In this document: positions 1-6,541 of the stretch, one piece after another | How the letters are laid out: each line of letters begins with the position of its first letter | Position numbering within the stretch: position 1 is the first letter of the stretch | NCBI GenBank assembly: GCA_031272565.1 | Contig: JAISTN010000119.1 | Location: 1 to 6,789, forward strand | DNA: 6,789 nucleotides | Direction of reading: 5' to 3' | Origin: Bifidobacteriaceae bacterium | Lineage (GTDB): Bacteria > Actinomycetota > Actinomycetes > Actinomycetales > WQXJ01 | The notes under the pieces: model-generated | Told to the model about the DNA's origin: nothing | Seen by the model: the letters and a program-made list of their open reading frames with translations, nothing else | Database searches by the model: none | Translations under genes and position numbers: made by a program

Positions 1-2
1 CC

Positions 3-158
3 TTCGCCTTCGAGGCCTTCGAGGGCCAGTGCTACAACCTGCAGGTCCTTAACCCGGCCACCGGCGAGCCCTTCCCTGTTGCCTGGGACACCAGTTTGAC
101 GGAAGCGGACTCCCAGACCTTTGTGGCCGGTGCTCAGCCAGTCACCTTGACCGTGGGT
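3..158 (+). other. C-terminal half of a two-cysteine domain (partial)
   Basis: This is the tail of a domain cut by the window edge. It carries F.F....GQCY.(L/V)QVL followed about 30 residues later by a V.LTVG strand. Cys domain C has the same order of elements (GFSFTALAGQCYRVQVL ... GLMVG). Its partner cysteine would lie upstream of the window. It shows that the protein continues to the left with the same domain alternation. Confidence 0.7.
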
Positions 159-3100
159 AACCTGCCGGTCGAAATCGGCAGCCTCATCTGGACCAGCCCG
201 GCCAGCAATTCGGCCGGCCAGGCCGCCACGGTGGAGCCCAACAAAGTGACGCCCAGCAGTGCCGAGCTGACCTACCAGTGGTACCGCGACGGGGTCGCCA
301 TCGCCGGCGCCACCAGTTCTGCCTACATGATGCAACTGGAAGACGTGGGCCACCGGCTTCACGCCACCGCGACGGCCACCATACCGCTAGGCCGCCCCGT
401 CACCGTCAGTTCGGCGGGCCGCACCGTAGCCAAGGCCACCCCGCCCACCGGTGTCTCGGCCACCTTCGACAAGACGCCAACCATCGGGGTGCCGGTGACG
501 GCCACCGTGACTTGGCCCTTCGAGCCGGACAGCGTGACCTACCAGTGGCAGGTGGGCGGCGTGGTGGTGGGCGCCAACTATCCCATGTACCAGCCGGCGG
601 CGGCCGATCAAGGCAAGGCAATCACCTTCACCGCCTGGGCCTACAGCTCGACCTACCAGACGGCCACCATCACTAAGACCGACACTGTGAGGGGCCGGGC
701 GGTCTACCTGGTGCCGCCGTCCGTCACCGGCACCGGCATTGTGGGTTACCGGCTGTCGGTCAAGGTCTATCCGGCCGACCCGATCAACGCCACCATGACC
801 TACCAGTGGTACCGCGACGAGACTCCGATCAGCGGCGCCACGGCCGTGGAACGCAAGCTGGTGGAGGCAGACATTGGCCACCAGCTTTGGCTCCGTGTAA
901 CGGCCACCGCGTCCGGCTACACCAGCGTCACGGCGGACAGCGCCCGGGTGGCGGTCCCAGCCCAGGTGCCTATGTCCCTAACCTTCGTCAACCGGGCCGG
1001 GCCGGCCACCTTCCACAACTACTGGATCCGGTCGGTTGACTGTGTGACGCATGAAACCGAACCGGACACCATTCAGCACATGATGATCCACATCGGCTAC
1101 TACGGCTCAACCTGGAGCGACTACCGCCGCGTGGGCACCTGCTACTGGGTGGAGGACGTCAACGACACGGTGGACGACCCGGTGAACGGCGGCCACCTAA
1201 TCACGGCCGACCAGACTGCCGCCACCATCTACTGGGGCACCGGCCAGGCGGCCATCGGCGAGGTCACCATGTCCGGCAGCTTCACGGTCGGCTCAACCGT
1301 CTGGGCCGGCGTCACCGGCCTGACCCCGGCCGGCGCCACCGTTTCCTACCAGTGGTTCAAGGACGACCAGCCCATTGAGGGCGCCACCCGCGGATCCCTG
1401 ACCTTGACGGCGGCCGATGCCGGCGCGGTCATCACCGTTAAGGCCACGGCCACGGCCAACCATTACAACCCTGTCACCGTGGGGTCCTGGTCCATGGTGG
1501 TGGCCCCCGCCCCGAGCGGCCTGGCAATAGACCCGTTCACGGTGCAGGGCGCCCCCACCAATATCCGCCACTCGCCGGTCTTCACCGTGGGCGATGTCAC
1601 CACCAGTCCGGCCGGCGCCAGCTTGAGTTACAGCTGGTTCCTGGACGGCATGCTGCAGGCTGGGTTCACCGGCCCTACCTTTGCGGTCACCCCATCGCAG
1701 GCCAGCCACAGCCTTTTCGTGATGGTGACGGCCACGTTGAATGGCGTCACCACCTACGCGACATCGGCCGAGGTGACCGTGCCGGCCACCAAGACGGTCG
1801 ACTTCGAAGTCTTCAACCCGACCGGCAGCCACTATCTGGCCGGGGATGTGGTCTTGCGGGCGGACAACGTTGACTGCACCACTCACGCCGACCGGACCGA
1901 CCCGGACGGCAAGGTGGAGACCAGGGTCACCTTGCACAACACCTTGAATACCTGGGCGGATCAATGCCTGGCGGTGACGGCCTGGCGGACTTCTACCAGC
2001 GGCGGCTCGGAGACGGCGCTGGCCTTCACCTTGGGGGACCAGACCGGCGTGGGCCCGCACTACCTGGCGGCGGGCGAAACCGCCTTCTGGGCCTACGTGG
2101 GCACCGGCCCGGTGCTGTTGGGCATCTCCGGCATCGAGGCGGCGGGCACGGCCCCCGGCTCCACCATCAGCGTGTCCGTCACGAGCCTGTTCCCCCGCGA
2201 TGCGACGCTGAGCTACCAGTGGCAGCGCGACGGCGCGGCCATCCCGGGGGCCACCAGCCCGGTCTACCAGATCCAGGCGGCCGATGCCGCCGCCAGCCTG
2301 ACCTGCACCGTGACCGCTGTCCGGGCCGGGTTCGACACCACGGCCCTGACCACGGCGGCCATCGCCGTGCCGGCGGCCGGGGGCGGGGTCGCAGTCGAAC
2401 CGGTCGCCATCACCGGCACGGGCGTGGTGGGCCAGGCGCTATCGGTCAGCGGCGGTGCCACCACGCCCGCGGACGCCACCAAGTCCTACCAGTGGTTGAT
2501 GGATGGGAACGCCATCGGCGGCGCCACCGCGGCCACCTTCACGGTCACCACCGCCCAAGCCGGTCACCAACTGACCGTCCGGGTGGTGGGCGCCAAGGCC
2601 GGCCTGGCGGCCGGCAGCCAGGTCAGTCAACCGTTCGCCGTGCCGGCGGTCACCACCATCTCCGGTGTGGTCCGCCACAAGGCGGGTTACCCTGTTCCCA
2701 CCTACCGCGTGGCCTACGACAACTACACCTGCGGCGAGGCGCCCACCGACATCACCGCCCAGCAGGACCAGGGCGTGACCGCCGCGGTGGGCGCGCTGCA
2801 GGGCTTCAGTTTCACGGCCTTGGCCGGCCAGTGTTACCGCGTCCAGGTGCTGGACGCCGGCAATCAGCCGGTGCCGTTGACCTACGGCACCCAGAACGGC
2901 AGCGCGGTCTATCTGGAGGCCGGCGCCCGCCATGTGGGGCTAATGGTGGGCCTGCCCAGGGGCTATCTGGAAGGTTTGGATCTGGACGGCAACGCCTTTG
3001 TTGGCGCGGTCGTGTTTGACGCTACGTATCCGGGCGCGGGCATCACTTTGAAATACCAGTGGTACCGGGGCAGCCAGCCGATCTACGGTGCCACCGGTTC

Positions 3101-5384
3101 GCAGTACCAGTTGCAACCCGAGGACATTGGCCAATCCATCTCCTACCGGATAGACATCGCGGGGGAGGGTTACGAATCCGGCTGGGCCTATGCGTCACCG
3201 TACAAGGTCCTGGACCATAAGCGGACGGCCGGCAAGCTGGTGCTGCGCAGTGGACAAGCGCCGGCTGGCTGGACTTGGGAGGTCCGGATGGTGGACTGCA
3301 CCACCCACCAGGCAGCCTCGATCAGCAGCATGACCTTCTACCGCTGGAACTTGCCGGTGGCGGCCGACGGCACCCTGGAGTTCTATGGCGTGTCGGGTTA
3401 CTGCTACGCCATCGGGGTCCAATCGCCTAGCGCCTGGTACAGCAATGTGGAGACCGTCATGGGCAGCGTCACGGCCTCGACTCAGTACGTCACCGCCGGG
3501 GCTACCGGCTGGCAGTTGCTGGCCGGTACCATCCCCTCCGGTGGCACAGTCTCGATCGGCACGGCGGCCCAGATCGAAGTGCCGTTGGCCGGCACGGTGT
3601 CCGGCTTGACCCCGAGTGGAGCCACAGTGACCGGCTACCAGTGGCTGCGGGACGGTGCCGCCATCTGGTGGGCCACCAACGCCAACTACACCCCGGTGGC
3701 CGATGACGTTGGCCACCAACTGTCACTCAGTGTCGCCGTCACACCGCCCAGCAGCGCCGCCAACTATGCGGCCACCACGGTGACCTCGGCGCCGGTCACG
3801 GTCCAGGCCGGCCAGACCACGGCCGCGGTGTCGCTCAGCGGCGCCGGCCGGGTGGGCAGCCCGGTGACGGCCACCGCCACGGTGACGCCGGCTAACACCG
3901 CGGTCAGCTACCAGTGGCTGGTGGGCGGCGCGGTGGTGGAGGGCGCTGCCGGCGCCAGCTACACCCCGCCGGGCACGGCGGCGGGCCGGTGGGTGAGCGT
4001 GATTGTGACCGCCACGCGGGCCGGCTACGAAACCTCCGTGGCCACGGCCAGCGTCTGGGTGGCAGCGGGAGATCTGGTCTTGAACGGTCTGACCTTGAGC
4101 GGCACGGCGGCGACCGGGTCGGTGCTGAGTGTGGCCGCTGGGTCCAGCCCCGCCGGGGCCGCCCTGGAATACCAGTGGTATCGCGGCATGATGCCGATTG
4201 CCTTCGTGCAGGGGCCTTCCTACTACCTGGTGGCGGATGATGCCAGCCAGCCGGTCTGGGCTTGCGTGACCGCCAAACTGGACGGTTACCAAGTGCCGGT
4301 GGCCTGCACCCAGCCGGTCACGGTGGCGGTGGGGGAGCCCACCCGGGCGGTCGAGCTGAGTGAGCCCACGGTGTATGGGCCGGACTGGGTGGTGGGCGCC
4401 ACCGCCACGGTGGCTGGCGTCACCACGGTGCCGGCCGATGCCACCTTGACCTACCAGTGGTACCGGGCCGGCACGGCGGTGGCGGGCGCGACATCGGGCA
4501 CCTATTTGTTGACTGCCGCCGATGCCGCCCAGGCCGTCTACGTGCGCCTGTGCGGCTCGCACCCGGATTATCAGACGGCCTGCGTCAACCTGCCCAGCCA
4601 CACGGTCCCGGCGGTGGTCCAGCCGCCGGTGGTGAAGTATGAGACGTTCACGTTGTCGCCGGACCTGACGGGCGACGGTAAGGGCGAGGTCTTGGCGGTG
4701 GTGGCCTCTAGCGGGGCCTTGCACCTGCATCCGTCCAAAGGCGACGGCACACTGTTGGCTGTCAAGGTGCCGCTGTCGAGCGGCCTGAGCGGTGCGCGCG
4801 TGTTTGGCCCGGGGGACTGGGATGGCGACAAGAAAGCGGATGTCATCACGGTTGATACGGCTGGCGCCATGTGGCTCTACAAGGGCAACGGCAGCGGCGG
4901 CCTGGCCGCCCGGGTCCAGGCCGGGCGCGGCTGGTCAAACTATCGGATTGTGCCGGCCGGGGACCTGAACGGCGACGGCGCCAACGACATGCTGGCCATC
5001 GACACGGACGGCAAGCTGTGGCTCTACGCCGGCAACGGCAAGGGCGGGTTCTTGCCCGGCCGCCTCGAAGTGGGGCACGGCTGGTCCGGCTTCTCGCTCT
5101 ACGCCGCCGGTGACTTGAACTCGGACGGTAAGGCGGACATCTTGTCGGTCAATGCGTCCGGTGTGCTGTACGCCTACTTCGGCAAGGGCAACGGCTCTTT
5201 CCAGTCGCCGCTGCCGGTGGGCCGGGGCTGGGGGGCGTTCACGCTGGCGGCCGGCGCCGACCTGAACGGCGACGGCCTGGCGGACATCGTGGGCCGCAAC
5301 GACAGTACGCGGGTGCTGTACTACTACCAGTCCAAGGGCGGCGGCCAGTTCGCCGCCGCCAAGGTCATGGCCACCGGCTGGTGA
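3..5384 (+). CDS. Giant modular surface/secreted protein, Ig-like repeats plus C-terminal FG-GAP (5' partial)
   Basis: The frame is open from the first bases of the window to a TGA at 5382-5384, giving 1793 visible codons, so the true start and any signal peptide lie upstream. A TTG at 96 could be read as a start. I reject it because it has no Shine-Dalgarno-like sequence, and codons 1-31 before it (FAFEAFEGQCYNLQVLNP...) align with an internal domain (FSFTALAGQCYRVQVLD..., about 2808-2870). Order of modules: partial two-Cys domain, 3 Ig-like, Cys A, 2 Ig, Cys B, 2 Ig, Cys C, 1 Ig, Cys D, 4 Ig, then five FG-GAP/VCBS-type repeats. All Cys residues are in the Cys domains and in Ig 6, 11 and 12, which fits an oxidising extracellular location. 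There is no LPXTG motif, C-terminal hydrophobic helix or catalytic motif, and the protein ends ...VMATGW right after the last FG-GAP repeat. Adhesion or cell-wall association is inferred; an upstream enzymatic domain cannot be excluded. No neighbouring gene is visible on the right. Confidence 0.93.
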   Translation, partial: FAFEAFEGQCYNLQVLNPATGEPFPVAWDTSLTEADSQTFVAGAQPVTLTVGNLPVEIGSLIWTSPASNSAGQAATVEPNKVTPSSAELTYQWYRDGVAIAGATSSAYMMQLEDVGHRLHATATATIPLGRPVTVSSAGRTVAKATPPTGVSATFDKTPTIGVPVTATVTWPFEPDSVTYQWQVGGVVVGANYPMYQPAAADQGKAITFTAWAYSSTYQTATITKTDTVRGRAVYLVPPSVTGTGIVGYRLSVKVYPADPINATMTYQWYRDETPISGATAVERKLVEADIGHQLWLRVTATASGYTSVTADSARVAVPAQVPMSLTFVNRAGPATFHNYWIRSVDCVTHETEPDTIQHMMIHIGYYGSTWSDYRRVGTCYWVEDVNDTVDDPVNGGHLITADQTAATIYWGTGQAAIGEVTMSGSFTVGSTVWAGVTGLTPAGATVSYQWFKDDQPIEGATRGSLTLTAADAGAVITVKATATANHYNPVTVGSWSMVVAPAPSGLAIDPFTVQGAPTNIRHSPVFTVGDVTTSPAGASLSYSWFLDGMLQAGFTGPTFAVTPSQASHSLFVMVTATLNGVTTYATSAEVTVPATKTVDFEVFNPTGSHYLAGDVVLRADNVDCTTHADRTDPDGKVETRVTLHNTLNTWADQCLAVTAWRTSTSGGSETALAFTLGDQTGVGPHYLAAGETAFWAYVGTGPVLLGISGIEAAGTAPGSTISVSVTSLFPRDATLSYQWQRDGAAIPGATSPVYQIQAADAAASLTCTVTAVRAGFDTTALTTAAIAVPAAGGGVAVEPVAITGTGVVGQALSVSGGATTPADATKSYQWLMDGNAIGGATAATFTVTTAQAGHQLTVRVVGAKAGLAAGSQVSQPFAVPAVTTISGVVRHKAGYPVPTYRVAYDNYTCGEAPTDITAQQDQGVTAAVGALQGFSFTALAGQCYRVQVLDAGNQPVPLTYGTQNGSAVYLEAGARHVGLMVGLPRGYLEGLDLDGNAFVGAVVFDATYPGAGITLKYQWYRGSQPIYGATGSQYQLQPEDIGQSISYRIDIAGEGYESGWAYASPYKVLDHKRTAGKLVLRSGQAPAGWTWEVRMVDCTTHQAASISSMTFYRWNLPVAADGTLEFYGVSGYCYAIGVQSPSAWYSNVETVMGSVTASTQYVTAGATGWQLLAGTIPSGGTVSIGTAAQIEVPLAGTVSGLTPSGATVTGYQWLRDGAAIWWATNANYTPVADDVGHQLSLSVAVTPPSSAANYAATTVTSAPVTVQAGQTTAAVSLSGAGRVGSPVTATATVTPANTAVSYQWLVGGAVVEGAAGASYTPPGTAAGRWVSVIVTATRAGYETSVATASVWVAAGDLVLNGLTLSGTAATGSVLSVAAGSSPAGAALEYQWYRGMMPIAFVQGPSYYLVADDASQPVWACVTAKLDGYQVPVACTQPVTVAVGEPTRAVELSEPTVYGPDWVVGATATVAGVTTVPADATLTYQWYRAGTAVAGATSGTYLLTAADAAQAVYVRLCGSHPDYQTACVNLPSHTVPAVVQPPVVKYETFTLSPDLTGDGKGEVLAVVASSGALHLHPSKGDGTLLAVKVPLSSGLSGARVFGPGDWDGDKKADVITVDTAGAMWLYKGNGSGGLAARVQAGRGWSNYRIVPAGDLNGDGANDMLAIDTDGKLWLYAGNGKGGFLPGRLEVGHGWSGFSLYAAGDLNSDGKADILSVNASGVLYAYFGKGNGSFQSPLPVGRGWGAFTLAAGADLNGDGLADIVGRNDSTRVLYYYQSKGGGQFAAAKVMATGW
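972..1239 (+). other. Two-cysteine domain A
   Basis: This stretch of about 90 residues between Ig 3 and Ig 4 lacks the YQW core. It has the motif VDCVTH (Cys codon at 1041) and a second Cys in GTCYWV (1140), then ends in a T-A-A-T-I-Y-W strand. The VDC(V/T)TH motif recurs in domains B and D. A disulfide between the two cysteines is inferred. I do not recognise a named family; a prealbumin-like or carboxypeptidase-regulatory-like beta-sandwich is the best guess from domain C. Confidence 0.6.
1791..2099 (+). other. Two-cysteine domain B
   Basis: This is about 103 residues between Ig 5 and Ig 6. It contains VDCTTHA (Cys codon 1875) and DQCLAV (Cys codon 1965), and ends YLAAGETAFWAYVG, the same kind of closing strand as A (LITADQTAATIYWG) and D (YVTAGATGWQLLAG). 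The preceding KTVDFEVFNPTG strand resembles the opening strand of the other copies. Function is unknown; a structural spacer or a ligand-binding insert are both possible. Confidence 0.6.
2652..2951 (+). other. Two-cysteine domain C (prealbumin-like appearance)
   Basis: About 100 residues between Ig 7 and Ig 8. It opens TISGVVRHKAGYPVPTYRV, carries Cys in YTCGEA (2730) and GQCYRVQV (2832), and closes YLEAGARHVGLMVG. The opening G.V....G.PV pattern followed by F.F..L....Y.V.V is typical of carboxypeptidase-regulatory-like or other prealbumin-fold domains. That fold call is inference. It lacks the VDC.TH form found in A, B and D, so it is the divergent member, and it is closest to the partial copy at the window's left edge. 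Confidence 0.6.
3213..3530 (+). other. Two-cysteine domain D
   Basis: About 106 residues between Ig 8 and Ig 9. It contains VDCTTHQ (Cys codon 3297) and SGYCYAIGV (Cys codon 3402), preceded by LEFYGVSG, which parallels F.FTALAG in copy C. It ends YVTAGATGWQLLAG. It begins immediately after Ig 8, so this is the only place where a single Ig-like module sits between two Cys domains. Confidence 0.6.
4635..5381 (+). other. C-terminal FG-GAP/VCBS-type repeat domain with five calcium-loop motifs
   Basis: Five D-x-(D/N/T)-x-D-x-x-x-(D/E) loops are visible: DLTGDGKGE (4662), DWDGDKKAD (4815), DLNGDGAND (4962), DLNSDGKAD (5112) and DLNGDGLAD (5259). They are spaced 147-153 bp, about 49-51 residues. 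Each later unit has the order G(R/H)GW, aromatic, AGDLNGDG..D, LWLY.GNG.GGF. The loops resemble those that bind calcium in FG-GAP/VCBS repeats, which fold as beta-propeller blades (family knowledge). Similar C-terminal repeats occur in actinobacterial secreted hydrolases and surface proteins, where a binding role is assumed. No Cys is present. The protein stops at a final GW, consistent with closing the last blade rather than with truncation. Confidence 0.85.
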
Positions 5385-5415
5385 CCTGACGGCCTGCCGC
5401 CGGGGTTTGTCAGGT
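5384..5415 (+). terminator. Possible stem-loop just after the large gene
   Basis: Arms acctgac (5384-5390) and gtcaggt (5409-5415) are perfect complements, and an inner cggc/gccg pairing (5390-5393 with 5399-5402) competes for one base. The stem begins on the last base of the stop codon. There is no U-tract after it, so it is at best a weak or atypical terminator. The right arm also overlaps repeat A, so the pairing may be incidental. Confidence 0.25.
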
Positions 5416-5437
5416 GGGGACGGGTCCCAGGTGACGA
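5409..5437 (+). repeat. Repeat A, copy 1 (29 nt)
   Basis: It differs from copy 2 (5488-5516) by a single base (t versus c at repeat position 7). It contains the internal palindrome GGGAC-GG-GTCCC followed by aggtgacga. The short palindrome and intergenic placement recall REP-type elements, but that is only a resemblance. Confidence 0.8.
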
Positions 5438-5467
5438 CCCCCGCTGACCTGCACTAACGCCATCCGC

Positions 5468-5498
5468 CCCCGCCTGCTTCCGGGCTCGTCAGGCGGGG
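5468..5498 (+). terminator. GC-rich hairpin overlapping repeat A copy 2
   Basis: Perfect 9-bp arms ccccgcctg (5468-5476) and caggcgggg (5490-5498) enclose a 13-nt loop. It is stable on paper and lies 84 bp after the stop codon of the large gene, but has no T-rich tail. It may help end transcription or may simply reflect the extra base pairing created where repeat A copy 2 sits. Confidence 0.35.
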
Positions 5499-5516
5499 AC
5501 GGGTCCCAGGTGACGA
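5488..5516 (+). repeat. Repeat A, copy 2 (29 nt)
   Basis: 28 of 29 bases match copy 1, in direct orientation 79 bp downstream. It overlaps the right arm of a GC hairpin (5468-5498) and runs into a 10-bp palindrome cgaacgttcg at 5514-5523. Confidence 0.8.
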
Positions 5517-5533
5517 ACGTTCGCGAGCGGGAA

Positions 5534-5566
5534 GTGGCCACTCGGGTCCAGGTCCAAGGTGGCCAC
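5534..5566. repeat. Repeat B, copy 1 (33 nt, GTGGCCAC arms)
   Basis: The self-palindromic octamer gtggccac stands at both ends (5534-5541 and 5559-5566) around a 17-nt centre, cgggtccaggtccaag with a leading t. A second possible stem, gtccaag/cttggac (5552-5558 with 5569-5575), overlaps its right end. The sequence differs from copy 2 at two bases. Confidence 0.8.
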
Positions 5567-5590
5567 TGCTTGGACTCTTGACCCCCTGGG

Positions 5591-5623
5591 TTGGCCACCC
5601 GGGTCCAGGTCCAAGGTGGCCAC
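5591..5623. repeat. Repeat B, copy 2 (33 nt)
   Basis: 31 of 33 bases match copy 1, in direct orientation with a 57-bp period. With flanking bases it forms a longer hairpin: ctgggttggccacc (5586-5599) pairs with ggtggccacccag (5615-5627) with one bulged t. Tandem GTGGCCAC-containing repeats are reminiscent of the ends of some IS21-like elements, but no transposase or insertion boundary is visible, so that origin is speculative. Confidence 0.8.
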
Positions 5624-5676
5624 CCAGTAGGGGTGAGTCTGCCTTCGGTGTGCGACGAAAGGTCGGTGGATGGACG

Positions 5677-5858
5677 GGTCTGGGACGGATTGGCCGGGGA
5701 TGACCGGGTTCGGCGGCCTGGGCGGTTGACGGCAGGCTAGCGGGTCACCTGGTCTGGGACGGTCTGGCCGGGGATGAGGGGGTTGGCGGGCTTGGGCGGC
5801 TAACGGCGGGTTGATGAGAAGTCGAGTCCGTGACGTGACCGGGGGCAGGCGGGGAGCC
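5677..5858 (+). repeat. Repeat C array, left part (period about 74 bp)
   Basis: Unit 1 (5677-5740) and unit 2 (5751-5814) both begin ggtctgggacgg, share ctggccggggatga-like and gggcgg(t/c)t(g/a)acggc blocks, and match at about 50 of 64 aligned positions. A third, more degenerate unit appears to begin around 5815 (gtcgagtccgtgacg) and stops where inverted-end element E begins. The same unit resumes at 6109. Confidence 0.65.
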
Positions 5859-5867
5859 AGCCAGCGG

Positions 5868-6062
5868 CAACTGCGAGTTTTCGAGGACTTGTGTACGGGT
5901 CGGGCCGCGGCGGCCGGCGTTGCCGCCGCACCTCAAAGGGGAGCCAAGATGTGTTTGTGCAGGTCAGCGGCTTGCCGCCGATGTCGTCGGTTGGCTCAAC
6001 GGGCCGGTTGGCGGCCGACATCGGGTGCTACCCGTACACAAGTCGCCGAAAACTCGCAGTTG
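5868..6062. mobile_element. Element E: 195-bp unit with 33-bp inverted ends (MITE-like)
   Basis: The left end (5868-5900, beginning caactgcgagttttcgagg) and right end (6030-6062, ending ccgaaaactcgcagttg) are reverse complements at 31 of 33 positions. The interior has a hairpin with perfect 8-bp arms (5907-5914 and 5922-5929) and inverted pairs gagccaa/ttggctc (5941-5947, 5991-5997) and gatgtcg/cgacatc (5980-5986, 6016-6022). It encodes no transposase. The C array lies on both sides in the same orientation, so insertion into that array is a natural reading. I see no clear target duplication at the borders, which weakens the transposition model; a paired palindromic dispersed repeat is the alternative. 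Confidence 0.6.
5907..5929 (+). other. GC hairpin inside element E
   Basis: Perfect arms gcggcggc (5907-5914) and gccgccgc (5922-5929) with a 7-nt loop, placed just inside the left inverted end of element E. There is no T-tract, so termination is not specifically supported. Confidence 0.5.
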
Positions 6063-6108
6063 ACCAGATCGCCACCCGCGACCGGGAGCCCACGCGGCTT
6101 TCTCGGTT

Positions 6109-6230
6109 GGCAGCGGCAGGTTCACGGGTCATTAGGTCTGTGACGACTGGCTTGGGACGCCTGGGCTGGTCGACTTTGGCAGTTGACGGCAGGTTCATGG
6201 GTCATTGAGTCTGCGACGACTGGCCTGGGA
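6109..6230 (+). repeat. Repeat C array, right part
   Basis: Two units, 6109-6157 and 6178-6230, share ggcaggttca(c/t)gggtcatt, a variable gtct block, gcgacgactgg and c(t/c)tggga. Aligned on ggcaggttca (6115 and 6188) the period is 73 bp. The block gttgacggcagg also occurs in unit 1 of the left part, so both parts are the same family in the same orientation, separated by element E. Confidence 0.65.
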
Positions 6231-6250
6231 TGATGGGCGGCACCGGCACT

Positions 6251-6519
6251 TGCGGAGAGACTTCTGGTAGTCCGCGGGCGGCGTCGGGCATTCCGGAGAG
6301 ACTTACGGTAGTTCTGGGTCCCTTCCAGTCGATGCGGAGAGACTTCCGGTAGTCCACAGGGCGGCATCGGGCATTCCGGAGAGACCTGCGGTAGTTCTGG
6401 GCCCCTTCCAGTCGATCCGGAGAGACTTCCGGTAGTCCACAGGGCGGCGTCGGGCATTCCGGAGAGACTTACGGTAGTTCTGGGTCCCTTCCAGTCGATC
6501 CGGAGAGACTTCCGGTAGT
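6251..6519 (+). repeat. Repeat D array, seven forward units at 41-42 bp spacing
   Basis: The 19-nt core cggagagacttccggtagt (minor variants) starts at 6253, 6294, 6335, 6377, 6418, 6460 and 6501, giving steps of 41, 41, 42, 41, 42 and 41. The intervening 22-23 nt alternate between two types: X (ccacagggcggcgtcgggca plus ttc, with variants) and Y (tctgggtcccttccagtcga plus tc/tg). The array is therefore an 82-83 bp higher-order unit repeated three times. Several cores can fold on themselves through ccgga/tccgg. The repeated, alternating intervals and the inverted units downstream exclude an ordinary CRISPR. Confidence 0.85.
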
Positions 6520-6541
6520 TTTTCGGGCCTGAAACTGCAGC

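Larger units (their letters stand above)
183..4632 (+). repeat. Twelve Ig-like modules coding for YQW(Y/L)RDG repeats
   Basis: Twelve related modules of about 85-95 residues can be aligned on a core (L/V)(T/S)YQW, two or three residues, (D/G)G, I, GAT, Y, AD.G and a final V.VTA..GY strand. The core tyrosine codon starts at 273, 540, 801, 1347, 1629 (YSW here), 2214, 2487, 3054, 3636, 3909, 4170 and 4452. Directly adjacent modules are spaced 261-282 bp. The style matches bacterial Ig-like repeats common in actinobacterial surface proteins, which form beta-sandwich stalks (family knowledge). Modules 2 and 11 lack the GAT turn and module 9 has WAT instead. Modules 11 (WAC...VAC) and 12 (RLC...TAC) each hold a Cys pair flanking the GY/DY turn, suggesting a local disulfide, while module 6 has a single Cys (LTCTV). 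The block is interrupted by the four Cys domains. Confidence 0.85.

Noticed and set aside
96..98. TTG as the start codon of the large gene
   Set aside because: No ribosome binding site precedes it, and the in-frame sequence before it is homologous to an internal domain of the same protein, so the gene starts outside the window.
387..4870. Long antisense and alternate-frame reading frames within the large gene
   Set aside because: They are shadows of a GC-rich coding sequence; their translations are Arg/Gly/His-rich and low in complexity, while the main frame has clear repeated domains.
5300..5384. Sortase or other C-terminal anchoring signal on the large protein
   Set aside because: The final residues are FG-GAP repeat sequence ending in GW; no LPXTG-like motif, hydrophobic stretch or positively charged tail is present.
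5514..5523. LexA/SOS-type operator at the palindrome cgaacgttcg
   Set aside because: Actinobacterial SOS boxes have a four-base gap between the half-sites; this has none and no gene follows it.
5811..6143. Plus-strand reading frame of 110 codons (and an overlapping one at 5891-6208)
   Set aside because: It runs across both inverted ends and hairpins of element E; composition is Arg/Ala-rich as expected from GC-rich non-coding DNA, and no ribosome binding site or conserved domain is seen.
6251..6519. CRISPR-like array of about 20-nt repeats with about 22-nt spacers
   Set aside because: The spacers are only two sequences that alternate, the repeats are too short, units recur in the opposite orientation, and no cas gene is present.
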